Positions 15,250 to 24,133 of a DNA stretch of 24,133 nt are shown here, piece after piece. The stretch is from JACCUZ01 sp038246575 (lineage in GTDB: Bacteria; Actinomycetota; Actinomycetes; JACCUZ01). Under the pieces are notes generated by a model. It was not told the origin of the DNA. It searched no databases and was given only the letters and a program-made list of their open reading frames with translations. Position 1 is the stretch's first letter. Each line of letters begins with the position of its first letter. Position numbers and translations under genes: made by a program. The DNA is taken from contig JBBRVU010000047.1 of the NCBI GenBank assembly GCA_038246575.1, positions 1 to 24,133 of the forward strand, in the 5' to 3' direction.

Positions 15250-15310
15250 CTGAGGAGCTCCTCTCAGGTGGCCCGGACGGGGGGCGACCTGGTGGCCGGC
15301 CCCCGTTCCG
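15250..15310. terminator. Hairpin-rich convergent intergenic region, probable terminator
   Basis: Between two convergent operons there is an imperfect palindrome, CTGAGGAGCTCCTCTCAG (15250-15267), and a second hairpin with arms ACGGGGG (15277-15283) and CCCCCGT (15300-15306), extended outward by CGG/CCG. No T tract is present, as is often true in high-GC actinobacteria. Position and strand suit termination of both operons. Confidence 0.45.
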
Positions 15311-15327
15311 CCCTGCAGGGTGGGGCG

Positions 15328-16229
15328 TCAGGCGGTGGCCAGGAAGCCGGCCGGGTCCGCCGCGAAGGCGCGCAGGCACCCGCTGCCGCAGAACCAGTAG
15401 CGCGTGCCGTCGTGGTCGAGGTGCAGCGACGCCTCGACCGTTGCCACCGTCATGCCGCAGACCGGGTCGAGCGCGGTCGCCGACTCCGGCGCCGGGGCGC
15501 CCGGTGACTCGACTGGTTGACCCGACGGTCGCCGCCGCGAGGAGACGACCTCGGCCAGGATCGACAGGGCCACCTCTTCGCTGCTGCGGGCCCCGATGTC
15601 CAGGCCGGCCGGGGTGTGCACCCGGGCCCGGGCCGCCTCGTCCACGGCCAGCGACGCGACGACCGACTCGCCCCGCTTTCGGCTCGCGACCAGCCCCACA
15701 TACGGCGCGTCGGTCGCCAGGGCGTCGATGAGGACACCCTCCTCGTCGCGGCCGTGCGAGGCCACCACCACAGCGGCCGCACCCGGTGCGGCGTCGCTGG
15801 AGTAGGTCTCGACCTGCCAGCCGAGACTGGCCCCGACCGTGCGCAGCGCCGTCGCGATCGGGCTGTCGCCCTGGACGACCACCCGAGGTGCGGGAACTAC
15901 CGGCTCGAGGAAGATCTCCAGGGTGCCGCCGGACAGGCAGGCGTTGTGCACCGAGAGCGTCCCCGGCTCGCCCGCGGCGTCTTCCGGCTCCGGCGTGATG
16001 CGCAGCAGCAGTGCTTCGCCCGAGTCCAGGCGGGCCAGCGCCTGCGCCCGCACCGTCGACTCGGCGCAGCTGCCGCCGACGAAGCCTTCGATGGTGCCGT
16101 CGGCGAACACCACGGCCGAGTCACCGGGCTTGGCCGACGTGGGCTTCTCCGCGCGGACGACCCGGGCGAGCACGAACGGGACGCCGTCGGCCCGCAGGGC
16201 CGCCGCCCGGGCGTCGACGTCCGCCCGCG

Positions 16230-16233
<4 letters not shown>
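15328..16233 (-). CDS. XdhC/CoxI-family maturation protein fused to a C-terminal YHS domain
   Basis: XdhC-type proteins prepare the molybdenum cofactor (sulfuration, delivery) for molybdenum hydroxylases. This 301-residue protein has an N-terminal XdhC_CoxI domain (FVLARVVRAEKPTSAKPGD, then GFVGGSCAEST) and a Rossmann-like C-terminal XdhC domain (VVVQGDSPIATALR at 118-131, VVVASHGRDEEGVL, YVGLVASRKR). After a Pro/Ala linker comes a YHS domain (about 255-299) with Cys259, Cys282 and Cys286. The start is GTG 16233, overlapping the coxL stop (GTGA), so it is co-translated with the CO dehydrogenase. The YHS domain probably binds a metal, perhaps copper for the Mo-Cu site, but that is inference. 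A CoxF/CoxI-like role fits best. Confidence 0.85.
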
Positions 16234-18637
<2,404 letters not shown>

Positions 18638-18641
<4 letters not shown>

Positions 18642-19162
18642 GCGCTTGCCCCTTCGGACACGTCGGTCGTGACCGGTGCCTCGGCGTCGGCCTTGGGATT
18701 GGCCGCGGCCCACTTCACCGCGCGCACGATGTTCTCGTAGCCGGTGCACCGGCAGATCTGCCCGGAGATGGCCTCGCGGATCGTGCCCTCGTCCGGATCC
18801 GGGTCGCGGTCGAGCAGCCAGCGCGTGGTCATCATCATCGCGGGTGTGCAGAAGCCGCACTGCAGACCGTGCTCCTTCATGAAGCCGTCCTGGATCGGGT
18901 CCAGGGCGCCGTCGACCTCCAGGCCCTCGACGGTGCTGACCGCGTGGCCGTCGGCCATCGCGGCCAGCACTGTGCAGCTCTTCACCGGGGTGCCGTCCAG
19001 CCAGACCACACAGGTGCCGCACTGGCTGGTGTCGCACCCCCAGTGGGTGCCGGTCAGGCCCAGCGTGTCACGCAGGAAGTGCACGAGCAGCAGTCGCGGC
19101 TCGACCTCCTCGCTGACCTCGGCCCCGTTCACGGACATGGTGACGCGCAGCGTCGTGGTCAT
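18638..19162 (-). CDS. coxS: Carbon monoxide dehydrogenase small (2Fe-2S) subunit
   Basis: Electron-transfer subunit with two [2Fe-2S] clusters linking the Mo-Cu site to FAD. The 174-residue protein has the plant-ferredoxin-type cluster (Cys43, Cys48, Cys51, Cys63 in CDTSQCGTC and KSC) and the C-terminal four-helix cluster (Cys102, Cys105 in QCGFC; Cys137, Cys139 in CRC). VHFLRDTLGLTGTHWGC and the CTGYENIV end are typical of CoxS. The tail of about 20 acidic and polar residues is slightly longer than usual. It starts at ATG 19162 directly after the coxM stop and overlaps coxL. Confidence 0.95.
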
Positions 19163-20035
19163 TCAGTTGCTCCCTTGGGCGCGGGCGACGGAGGTTCGCA
19201 GGGCGCGAAGCGTGAGCTCCTGGACGAGGTGGCGCTTGTACTCGACCGGCCCCCGTTGGTCGGCGTGCGGCGAGGTCTGCTCCGCTGCCAGCCGCGCCGC
19301 CTCGGCCAGGTTGTCCTCGGTGGCGGGCTGGCCGGCAAGGAAGTCCTCGGCCGCCGGCGAGCAGAAGTGCGGCGCGCCGACCGAGGTCAACCCGACGCCG
19401 ACCTCGCTGACCGTGTCGCCGTCGAGGACCACGAAGGCACCGACCGCGGCGATGGCCCAGTCCCCGGCACGGCGCTCGACCTTCTCGTACGCGCTGCCGG
19501 CGCCGGGGCGCAGCGGGATGCGCAGCTCGGTGAGGATCTCGGCGGGGTCGAGGACCGTCTCGTACGGGCCGTCGTGCAGCTCCCGTGCGGCCACGGTGCG
19601 GGTGCCCTGCGCGGAGCGCACCACGACCGACGCCTTCAGGGCCGAGGCGACCGCGGAGAGGTCCTCGGCGGGGTCGGCCTGGCACAGGGAGCCGCCGACC
19701 GTGCCCCGGTTGCGGACCACGGGGTCGGCGATCACCCGCTCGGCGTCGTGGATCATCGGGTAGTGCTCGCCGACGACCGCGGAGGCGAGCAGGTCCGCAT
19801 GGCGGGTCATGGCCCCGATCGCCAGCGCGTCGCCGTCGACCTTGATGTACGCGAGCCCGCTGAGGTCGTTGATGTCGATGACCGTCTCCGGCTGCGCCAG
19901 CCGGAGCTTCATCATCGGCAGCAGGCTGTGCCCGCCGGCGATGAGCCGCGACTCGGGGCCGAGCTCCTTGAGCAGGCGCAGAGCGTCCTCGACGCTCGTG
20001 GCTCGTGCGTAGTCGACCGGTGCCGGTGTCTGCAT
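19163..20035 (-). CDS. coxM: Carbon monoxide dehydrogenase medium (FAD-binding) subunit
   Basis: The flavoprotein subunit of CO dehydrogenase, passing electrons from the iron-sulfur subunit to the quinone pool. The 290-residue protein carries both FAD motifs: AGGHSLLPM (33-41) and TVGGS (112-116), with the conserved RNRGT just before the second. It starts at ATG 20035, preceded by GAGGAG about 8-10 bases upstream; upstream extensions of the frame are not protein-like. It is the first gene of the leftward cox operon, and the promoter must lie in the 424-base region to its right. Confidence 0.94.
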   Translation of the reverse strand: MQTPAPVDYARATSVEDALRLLKELGPESRLIAGGHSLLPMMKLRLAQPETVIDINDLSGLAYIKVDGDALAIGAMTRHADLLASAVVGEHYPMIHDAERVIADPVVRNRGTVGGSLCQADPAEDLSAVASALKASVVVRSAQGTRTVAARELHDGPYETVLDPAEILTELRIPLRPGAGSAYEKVERRAGDWAIAAVGAFVVLDGDTVSEVGVGLTSVGAPHFCSPAAEDFLAGQPATEDNLAEAARLAAEQTSPHADQRGPVEYKRHLVQELTLRALRTSVARAQGSN

Positions 20036-20162
20036 CTGAGCGCTCCTCACGAGCGTGACCGGCCGGGCCGAACAGCCCGTGGCCGTCCTTGTCACTGTGC
20101 CTCGCAGGTCGTCGCGCTGGCAACAGTCCTGATCGCAACGAGACGGTCGGGTGTTGCGGGGT

Positions 20163-20177
20163 TTGACGAGTCGCCAA
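20163..20177. promoter_or_regulatory. Candidate operator palindrome upstream of coxM
   Basis: TTGACGA-G-TCGCCAA is a 15-bp near-palindrome with six of seven pairs matched (one A/C mismatch). It lies about 130 bases upstream of the coxM start, a sensible distance for a regulator of the cox operon. No cognate regulator is encoded in the window next to it. Confidence 0.3.
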
Positions 20178-20231
20178 GTCCGCGATTCCGTCAGTGGCCA
20201 CCCCTGCCGTCCGCCCACGCGCGTACGTTCG

Positions 20232-20252
20232 CCCCCCGCCCCGCCCCGCCCC
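20232..20252 (-). other. G-quadruplex-forming motif on the coxM coding strand
   Basis: On the minus strand there are three runs of four G and one of six G, each separated by a single C. Four tracts with one-base loops are among the most stable G4 arrangements. It lies about 200 bases upstream of coxM, in its promoter or leader. Confidence 0.55.
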
Positions 20253-20265
20253 GCACGCGCCCCTT

Positions 20266-20323
20266 TTCCATGATCGGAGACCGATCGCGGTCTCTATCCC
20301 GCGGACCGGCTCCGATCATGGAG
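20266..20323. repeat. Inverted repeat with 13-bp arms
   Basis: TCCATGATCGGAG (20267-20279) is exactly repeated in reverse complement as CTCCGATCATGGA (20310-20322), with a further wobble pair outside. The 30-base centre contains a smaller hairpin, GACCG/CGGTC (20279-20292). Each arm is itself nearly palindromic (CTCC...GGAG around GATC). Both flanking genes diverge from it, so it is not a normal terminator. It could be a dispersed intergenic palindrome or a double operator. Confidence 0.6.
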
Positions 20324-20359
20324 TTACGGAGGCTGCCGAGCGCGTGACGTTGGGCTGCA

Positions 20360-20416
20360 GGGCATCCCGGGCATCAGGGCATCAGGGCATCAGGGCATCA
20401 GGGCAACCGGGCATCC
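20360..20416 (+). repeat. 8-bp tandem repeat array
   Basis: GGGCATCA occurs four times in perfect tandem (20369-20400). It is flanked by degenerate copies GGGCATCC (20360-20367, and again 20409-20416) and GGGCAACC (20401-20408), so about seven units in all. The array lies just upstream of the yaaA promoter, outside any supported gene. Confidence 0.75.
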
Positions 20417-20445
20417 TGGGCAGCCGGGCGCCGCGTCGGGTCGGG

Positions 20446-20451
20446 TACCGT
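20446..20451 (+). promoter_or_regulatory. -10 element of a probable leaderless yaaA transcript
   Basis: TACCGT fits the actinobacterial TANNNT -10 element and ends 8 bases before the GTG start of yaaA at 20460, so transcription should begin at or next to the start codon. No Shine-Dalgarno sequence is present. Confidence 0.4.
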
Positions 20452-20459
20452 CCGCGCCT

Positions 20460-21257
20460 GTGCTGCTGCTCCTCCCCCCGTCCGAGGCCAAGCGCGACGG
20501 CGGGTCCGGCCCTCCCGTCGGTCGGCGGCCTCGGTTGTCGACCCCGTCGCTGGCGGCGGCCCGAGCGGCGCTGATCGCGGCGATACGAGCCGCACACGCA
20601 GCCGACCGCGACGGGTTGTCGGCCGGGTTGAAGCTGCCACCGGGGTTGGCCCGGGCGGCTCTCGCAGCCAATCGTCGGGTGGCCACCGCCGCGACGATGC
20701 CGGCACTGGACCGCTATGCCGGCGTGGTGTTCGCCGGGCTGGATCCCGCCGGCCTGACCCGCGCTGCCCGGACCCGGGCCGACGAGTCGGTGCTGGTCTT
20801 CAGCGGGCTGTGGGGTGTCGTTCGTGGCGCTGACCTCGTGCCCGCATACCGGGTTCCGGCCGCCGGAAAGGTGGCGGGTGTCGGTGGTCTCGCGACGTAC
20901 TGGCGAGCGCCGTTGACCGCCGTCCTGCCCGAGGTGATCGGTGCCGACCCGGTTCTCGACCTGCGCTCCACGGACTACCTGTCGATGTGGCGGCCGACCG
21001 GCGCCCAGCGCGACCAGGTCGTGACCGTCCGGGTCCTGGCAGAGAAGGGCACCGGTTCGCGACGGACCGTCGCTCCGGTCTCGTACCACGCCAAGCTGGT
21101 CAAGGGCCTTGTTGCCCGCCACGTCGTCTCGGACCGGACCCGCCACCGGGACGCCATGGCCGCCCTCGACGGCGCAGCGGAAGCCCTCGGGCTCCGGCTC
21201 GAGGACACCAGCACCGCTGCCCAGCGATCGGTGGACCTCGTCGGCCGCTACCCCTGA
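20460..21257 (+). CDS. yaaA: YaaA family protein (peroxide stress, DUF328)
   Basis: A 265-residue YaaA-family protein; in E. coli YaaA limits free iron during peroxide stress. The diagnostic start LLLLPPSEAKRDGG is present. It is followed by the YAGVVFAGLD segment, FSGLWGVVRGADLVPAYR, the YWRAPL segment, DLRSTDYLSMW and VSYHAKLVKGLVAR, in the usual order and at the usual length. The GTG start leaves no leader, and a -10 element lies 8 bases upstream. The next gene follows after 28 bases with its own -10, so the two may be separately initiated. No link to the neighbouring cox genes is obvious, although both relate to redox or metal stress. Confidence 0.88.
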   Translation: MLLLLPPSEAKRDGGSGPPVGRRPRLSTPSLAAARAALIAAIRAAHAADRDGLSAGLKLPPGLARAALAANRRVATAATMPALDRYAGVVFAGLDPAGLTRAARTRADESVLVFSGLWGVVRGADLVPAYRVPAAGKVAGVGGLATYWRAPLTAVLPEVIGADPVLDLRSTDYLSMWRPTGAQRDQVVTVRVLAEKGTGSRRTVAPVSYHAKLVKGLVARHVVSDRTRHRDAMAALDGAAEALGLRLEDTSTAAQRSVDLVGRYP

Positions 21258-21272
21258 GCGAGCCGCTCTCCG

Positions 21273-21278
21273 TACGCT
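21273..21278 (+). promoter_or_regulatory. -10 element of a probable leaderless pirin transcript
   Basis: TACGCT fits TANNNT and ends 7 bases before the GTG at 21286, the same geometry as for yaaA. No ribosome-binding site is seen. Confidence 0.4.
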
Positions 21279-21285
21279 CGGCTGC

Positions 21286-22311
21286 GTGAGCAACCTGGAG
21301 CGCCACCCCGACGAGACGCGGGCGGGCGGGCTCGGCGCGGTCAGTTCGCGGCCGACGCGACAGGTGCTGACCCCGCGCGAGGTTCCGCTGGGCGGGCCGC
21401 GGTCGATGCTGGTGAGACGGACGTTGCCGCACCGCGAGCTGCGCACCGTCGGGGCGTGGTGCTTCCTCGACGACTACGGCCCCGCGGATCCCCACGAGTG
21501 GCGCGCCGCCGCGCCCGCACCGATGGTCGTGCCACCACACCCGCACACCGGTCTGCAGACGGTGACCTGGTTGCTGTCCGGCGAAGTCCTGCACCAGGAC
21601 AGCATCGGTAGCGAGGCGGTCGTCCGGCCCGGAGCGCTCAACCTGATGACCGCCGGCCGCGGCATCGCGCACGCCGAGACCTCGACGGCCGCTTCGCCGG
21701 TCCTGCGCGGTGTGCAGCTGTGGGTCGCGCTCCCGGACGCGCACCGTGACACCGCGCCAGGCTTCGAGCACCACCCGGAGCTGCCGGTGTTCTCCGACGG
21801 CGGTGTCACCGCCACCGTGCTGCTGGGCTCCGTCGGCGATGCCAGGTCTCCGGCGACGACGTACACCCCCATCGTCGGCGCCGACGTGTCCGTGCGGCCC
21901 GGGCAAGGCGGCCGGCTGCCGCTCGAACCCGCCTGGGAGCACGCGGTGCTGGCGCTGACCCACGGCGTCACCCTCAACGAGGGCGCCCTGCCCCTCGGGT
22001 CGCTGGCCTACCTCGGCTGCGGACGGGACGGCCTGACCGTGTCCGCCGCCGGGGACGCACCGGCCCGGGCGCTGCTGCTCGGCGGTGCGCCCTTCGAGGA
22101 GCAGCTGCTGATGTGGTGGAACTTCGTCGGCCGCGACCAACAAGAGATCACCGCGGCTCGCGACGAGTGGATGGCCGTCGTCGCCGATGGGTCCGCTGCT
22201 GGCCGTTCTCCCGACGCTGCCGGCTCGGGGCGGTTCGGTCCGGTTCTCGCGTACGACGGGGCACCGTTGCCGGCCCCGACACTGCCGGGCGTGCGGCTGC
22301 GGCCGCGGTGA
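21286..22311 (+). CDS. Pirin family protein
   Basis: A 341-residue bicupin of the pirin family. The metal ligands of pirins are all present: His85 and His87 in PPHPHTG, His129 and Glu131 in GIAHAE. Surrounding core motifs are RRTLPHRELRTVGAWCFLDD, VTWLLSGEVLHQDSIGSE and PGALNLMTAGRG. The C-terminal cupin ends with FEEQLLMWWNFVGR, a common pirin C-terminal motif. Bacterial pirins include quercetinase-like dioxygenases and regulators; nothing here decides between them. I begin at GTG 21286 because a -10 element sits exactly where a leaderless start would need it. The tail of about 50 residues after WWNFVGR is Ala/Pro/Gly-rich. Confidence 0.92.
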   Translation: MSNLERHPDETRAGGLGAVSSRPTRQVLTPREVPLGGPRSMLVRRTLPHRELRTVGAWCFLDDYGPADPHEWRAAAPAPMVVPPHPHTGLQTVTWLLSGEVLHQDSIGSEAVVRPGALNLMTAGRGIAHAETSTAASPVLRGVQLWVALPDAHRDTAPGFEHHPELPVFSDGGVTATVLLGSVGDARSPATTYTPIVGADVSVRPGQGGRLPLEPAWEHAVLALTHGVTLNEGALPLGSLAYLGCGRDGLTVSAAGDAPARALLLGGAPFEEQLLMWWNFVGRDQQEITAARDEWMAVVADGSAAGRSPDAAGSGRFGPVLAYDGAPLPAPTLPGVRLRPR

Positions 22312-22364
22312 GGGAACAGGACGCCCGACCGTATCCCCGCTGACGGAGCCGGCCGCCGATCCGG

Positions 22365-22390
22365 TCGTCCACAGGGGTGGGTTGTCCACA
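22365..22390 (+). promoter_or_regulatory. Pair of DnaA-box-like 9-mers
   Basis: TCGTCCACA (22365-22373) and TTGTCCACA (22382-22390) lie in the same orientation 17 bases apart, in the 130-base gap before the DUF4192 gene. TTGTCCACA is a typical high-GC variant of the DnaA box TTATNCACA. This could be a DnaA-responsive promoter or chance; it is not an origin, since there are too few boxes and no AT-rich element. Confidence 0.35.
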
Positions 22391-22441
22391 CATCGCGCCC
22401 GAGCCGCCACCGGGTGCCCCGTGGCATCCACGGTGGTGGGC

Positions 22442-23590
22442 ATGCGAGATGCGAGGACCACCGTCGTCAAGGTCAGCAGCACGGCCGACATCCTCGGGGT
22501 CATCCCGCACCGGGTCGGTTTTGCGCCGCAGGAGAGCCTGGTGGTGGTCAGCCTGCACGGCCCACGACGGCGCGATGAGCTCGTCATGCGCTTCGACCTG
22601 GCGGCGTCGCGGCACGATGCGGCATTCGGCGACGAGGTGGTCGGCCGGCTCCGGCACCGAGGTGCCGATGCGACAGTGCTTGTCTGCTACTCCGAGGCGC
22701 CGGAACCGGCCGTCGGGCTGCTGCGTGCCCCTCTGATGAGGTCGCTGCGCCGCGACCTGCGCCGGGCCGGCATCGAGGTCGTCGACGCGCTGCTGGTCCG
22801 GGAGGGCCGATGGTGGTCCTACCTCTGCCACGACGAGACCTGCTGCCCGGCGCAGGGCACGCCGGTCCCTGCCGAGCCCACGCCGGCAGCGAGCCACTAC
22901 GCCGCCGAGACCGTCGCGGCGGGGTCGGTGCTGCTGCCCGACCGTGCGGCGCTGGTCGCCAGCGTGGAACACCAGCCCGACCCGGCCTGGGAGCAGGCGT
23001 GGGAGGAGATCGGCGACCGGATGGTCGCCCTGCTCATCAGCTGCGGGGGGGAGGTCCTGCGGAAGGTGACCTGCCGAAGCGCGGAGGCCGTGGTCGAGCG
23101 CTGGTCGCTCGGCGACCGGGCGGTCGGGGTGGACGACGGCGTCGTCCTGTGCCTCGGTCTCCGGTCCAAGTCCGCGCGCGACCGGGTGATGACCATGGTC
23201 CTCGACCACGACCCGGCGGTTCTTGCCGCGCTGTTCGCCGAGCTGGCCCGCCGCACCCCGGACGCCGATGCGGCGCCGGTCTGTGCCGTGCTCGCCTGGG
23301 CCGCCTCTGCCGCGGGCAGTGGCGCACTGGCTGGGGTCGCGGCCGAGCGGGCGCTGCGGGTCGAGCCGGGCTACACGATGGCCGAGCTGGTGCTCGAGGG
23401 GCTGGACCGGATGGTGCCGCCGGCCGACATCCGCGAGATCGCTGCGGCGGTGCGAGACGAGCTGGCTGCAGAGGACGCCGCAGTCGGTGACGACATCGAC
23501 ATCGACGTCGGCGTGGACGACGAGTTCGACAACGAGCTGGACGGCCTGGAGCGAAGGGATGAGGACACGGGCGAGTGGGAGGCGTCGTGA
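22442..23590 (+). CDS. DUF4192 domain-containing protein
   Basis: A 382-residue member of DUF4192, a family found nearly only in actinobacteria and of unknown function. The family hallmark at the N-terminus is seen: KVSSTADILGVIPHRVGF, then QESLVVVSLHG. Further conserved parts are EVVDALLVREGRWWSYLC with a CHDETCC cysteine cluster, ASVEHQPDPAWEQAWEE, and ALLAWAASAAGSGALA-like helices (LAWAASAAGSGALAGVAAE). The last 45 residues form a strongly acidic tail (DDIDIDVGVDDEFDN). The start is ATG 22442; the Shine-Dalgarno is poor (GGTGGTGGGC). The gene ends one base before the converging stop of the next gene. Confidence 0.9.
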   Translation: MRDARTTVVKVSSTADILGVIPHRVGFAPQESLVVVSLHGPRRRDELVMRFDLAASRHDAAFGDEVVGRLRHRGADATVLVCYSEAPEPAVGLLRAPLMRSLRRDLRRAGIEVVDALLVREGRWWSYLCHDETCCPAQGTPVPAEPTPAASHYAAETVAAGSVLLPDRAALVASVEHQPDPAWEQAWEEIGDRMVALLISCGGEVLRKVTCRSAEAVVERWSLGDRAVGVDDGVVLCLGLRSKSARDRVMTMVLDHDPAVLAALFAELARRTPDADAAPVCAVLAWAASAAGSGALAGVAAERALRVEPGYTMAELVLEGLDRMVPPADIREIAAAVRDELAAEDAAVGDDIDIDVGVDDEFDNELDGLERRDEDTGEWEAS

Positions 23591-23591
23591 C

Positions 23592-24050
23592 CTAGTCCAG
23601 CAGGCTGCGGACCAGCTCGATGGGGTGCCCTGCGGTGCGGGTCGTGCCGTGCTCGATCTGCGCGCGGCAGGAGGTCCCGGTTGCCGTGAGAACGGTGTCG
23701 CTGGGCTCGGCCGTGACGGCCGGGAAGAGCAGGTCGGAGCCGACCTGCATCGACACGTCGTAGTGCTGGCAGCCGAACGACCCGGCCATGCCGTAGCAGC
23801 CGGCGTCGAGCTCGACGACGTCGGCGCCGGGGATCCGGGACAGCAGGGCGACGGTCGCGGCCGTCCCGACCTCGGCCTTCTCGTGGCAGTGACCGTGGAA
23901 CAGGATGCGCCGACCGGTCAGCCACGAGGTGTCCGGCAGCGTCAGGCGGCCGTCGACGATCGCCTCGAGCAGCTCGACCGCTGCCGCTCCGCGGCGAAGA
24001 AGGCCTTCGCGCTGACCGCACCATCGGTGCTCGAGTGGCACAACGGGCAC
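23592..24050 (-). CDS. C-terminal part of an Fe-S oxidoreductase (cysteine-rich CCG domain), apparently 5'-truncated
   Basis: The recognisable protein (about 23592-23990) is the end of a FAD/Fe-S oxidoreductase of the glycolate-oxidase/D-2-hydroxyacid-dehydrogenase group. Motifs are ILFHGHCHEKAEVGTA, VVELDAGCYGMAGSFG, HYDVSM and a final GTSCRAQIEHGT. Full proteins have 400-1000 residues, with FAD and ferredoxin-like domains before this part and an EPSC motif some 40-60 residues upstream of GHCH. Here family resemblance stops at about RRGAAAVELLEA, although the frame stays open to the window edge. The GTG at 24050 is merely the first possible start. In the CCG motif the second Cys is Tyr (GCYGMAG). 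Either a frameshift/deletion near 23990 or a decayed copy would explain this. It meets the DUF4192 gene tail-to-tail. Confidence 0.6.
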   Translation of the reverse strand: MPVVPLEHRWCGQREGLLRRGAAAVELLEAIVDGRLTLPDTSWLTGRRILFHGHCHEKAEVGTAATVALLSRIPGADVVELDAGCYGMAGSFGCQHYDVSMQVGSDLLFPAVTAEPSDTVLTATGTSCRAQIEHGTTRTAGHPIELVRSLLD

Positions 24051-24107
24051 CTGTTCGCCACCACGGACACGTTCACCAACGGCTCGATCGTGCAGCTGGC
24101 ACCGTGA
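23997..24107 (+). other. Possible orphan 3' end of an unrelated gene
   Basis: Reading rightward, this stretch gives a GC3-rich, protein-like tail (VLEWHNGHLFATTD, then FTNGSIVQLAP) ending in TGA at 24105-24107. Upstream the same frame is only the shadow of the Fe-S gene, so no N-terminus exists for it here. It might be the remnant of a secreted beta-propeller-like protein left at a recombination junction. The opposite-strand reading is equally GC3-rich, so this is uncertain. Confidence 0.2.
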
Positions 24108-24133
24108 CGGGGTGCGGCGGTGACGTAGGCGCC

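Larger units (their letters stand above)
20036..20459. promoter_or_regulatory. 424-bp divergent intergenic region between coxM and yaaA
   Basis: No gene is supported here. From left to right it holds the coxM ribosome-binding site, a TTGACGA/TCGCCAA palindrome (20163-20177), a G-quadruplex motif on the coxM coding strand (20232-20252), a long inverted repeat (20266-20323), 8-bp tandem repeats (20360-20416) and the leaderless yaaA promoter (-10 at 20446-20451). The cox promoter itself could not be pinned down; such genes are often sigma-54-independent but CO- or starvation-regulated. Confidence 0.6.

Noticed and set aside
18869..20347. 492-codon frame antisense to coxS and coxM
   Set aside because: Same reason; both cox genes have complete cofactor motifs on the other strand.
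20360..20416. CRISPR-like repeat
   Set aside because: Units are only 8 bp and contiguous, with no spacers.
20194..20574. 126-codon plus-strand frame through the tandem repeat into yaaA
   Set aside because: Composition follows the repeat and Arg/Pro-rich noise; it runs into yaaA out of frame.
22365..22390. Replication origin
   Set aside because: Only two DnaA-like boxes, no AT-rich stretch and no dnaA, dnaN or similar genes nearby.

Overview
This is a high-GC window with many GTG starts, 4-bp start/stop overlaps, apparently leaderless genes and a DUF4192 protein. The source is almost certainly an actinomycete (Actinomycetota). No rRNA, tRNA, CRISPR array or transposase was found.

Region 1 (1-224) is the 3' tail of an unrelated small-nuclease-like gene. 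Region 2 (395-15245) is one large locus built around nucleosides, with two operons diverging from about 4352-4456. The leftward operon encodes a creatininase-family amidohydrolase, two Udp-like nucleoside phosphorylases, a third degenerate phosphorylase paralogue between them, and an adenosine-deaminase-family enzyme. The rightward operon encodes a BMP/PnrA-type nucleoside ABC transporter (lipoprotein, double ATPase, two permeases). It continues with a 56-residue AtzG/HpxX-like subunit, an AtzE-type amidase, an HpxZ/AtzH-like protein, a GntR/HutC regulator, a PfkB sugar kinase, a BtpA/SgcQ-family protein and a nucleoside hydrolase. Read together, the cell imports a nucleoside, deaminates and cleaves it, phosphorylates the freed sugar, and probably opens or hydrolyses a ureide or cyclic-amide part of the base. 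I do not know a described pathway with exactly this gene set, and it is the best candidate for a new system here.

Region 3 (15328-20035, leftward) is coxM-coxS-coxL plus an XdhC protein fused to a YHS domain. CoxL carries the form I active-site loop AYACSFR, so this is an aerobic carbon monoxide dehydrogenase with its likely maturation factor. Region 4 (20036-20459) is a 424-bp divergent intergenic region rich in structure: a short palindrome, a four-tract G-quadruplex motif on the cox coding strand, a 13-bp-arm inverted repeat and an 8-bp tandem repeat.

Region 5 (20460-23590, rightward) holds yaaA, a pirin and a DUF4192 protein. Region 6 (23592-end) holds the C-terminal part of a cysteine-rich-domain Fe-S oxidoreductase that seems to lose its family resemblance about 140 bases before the window edge.
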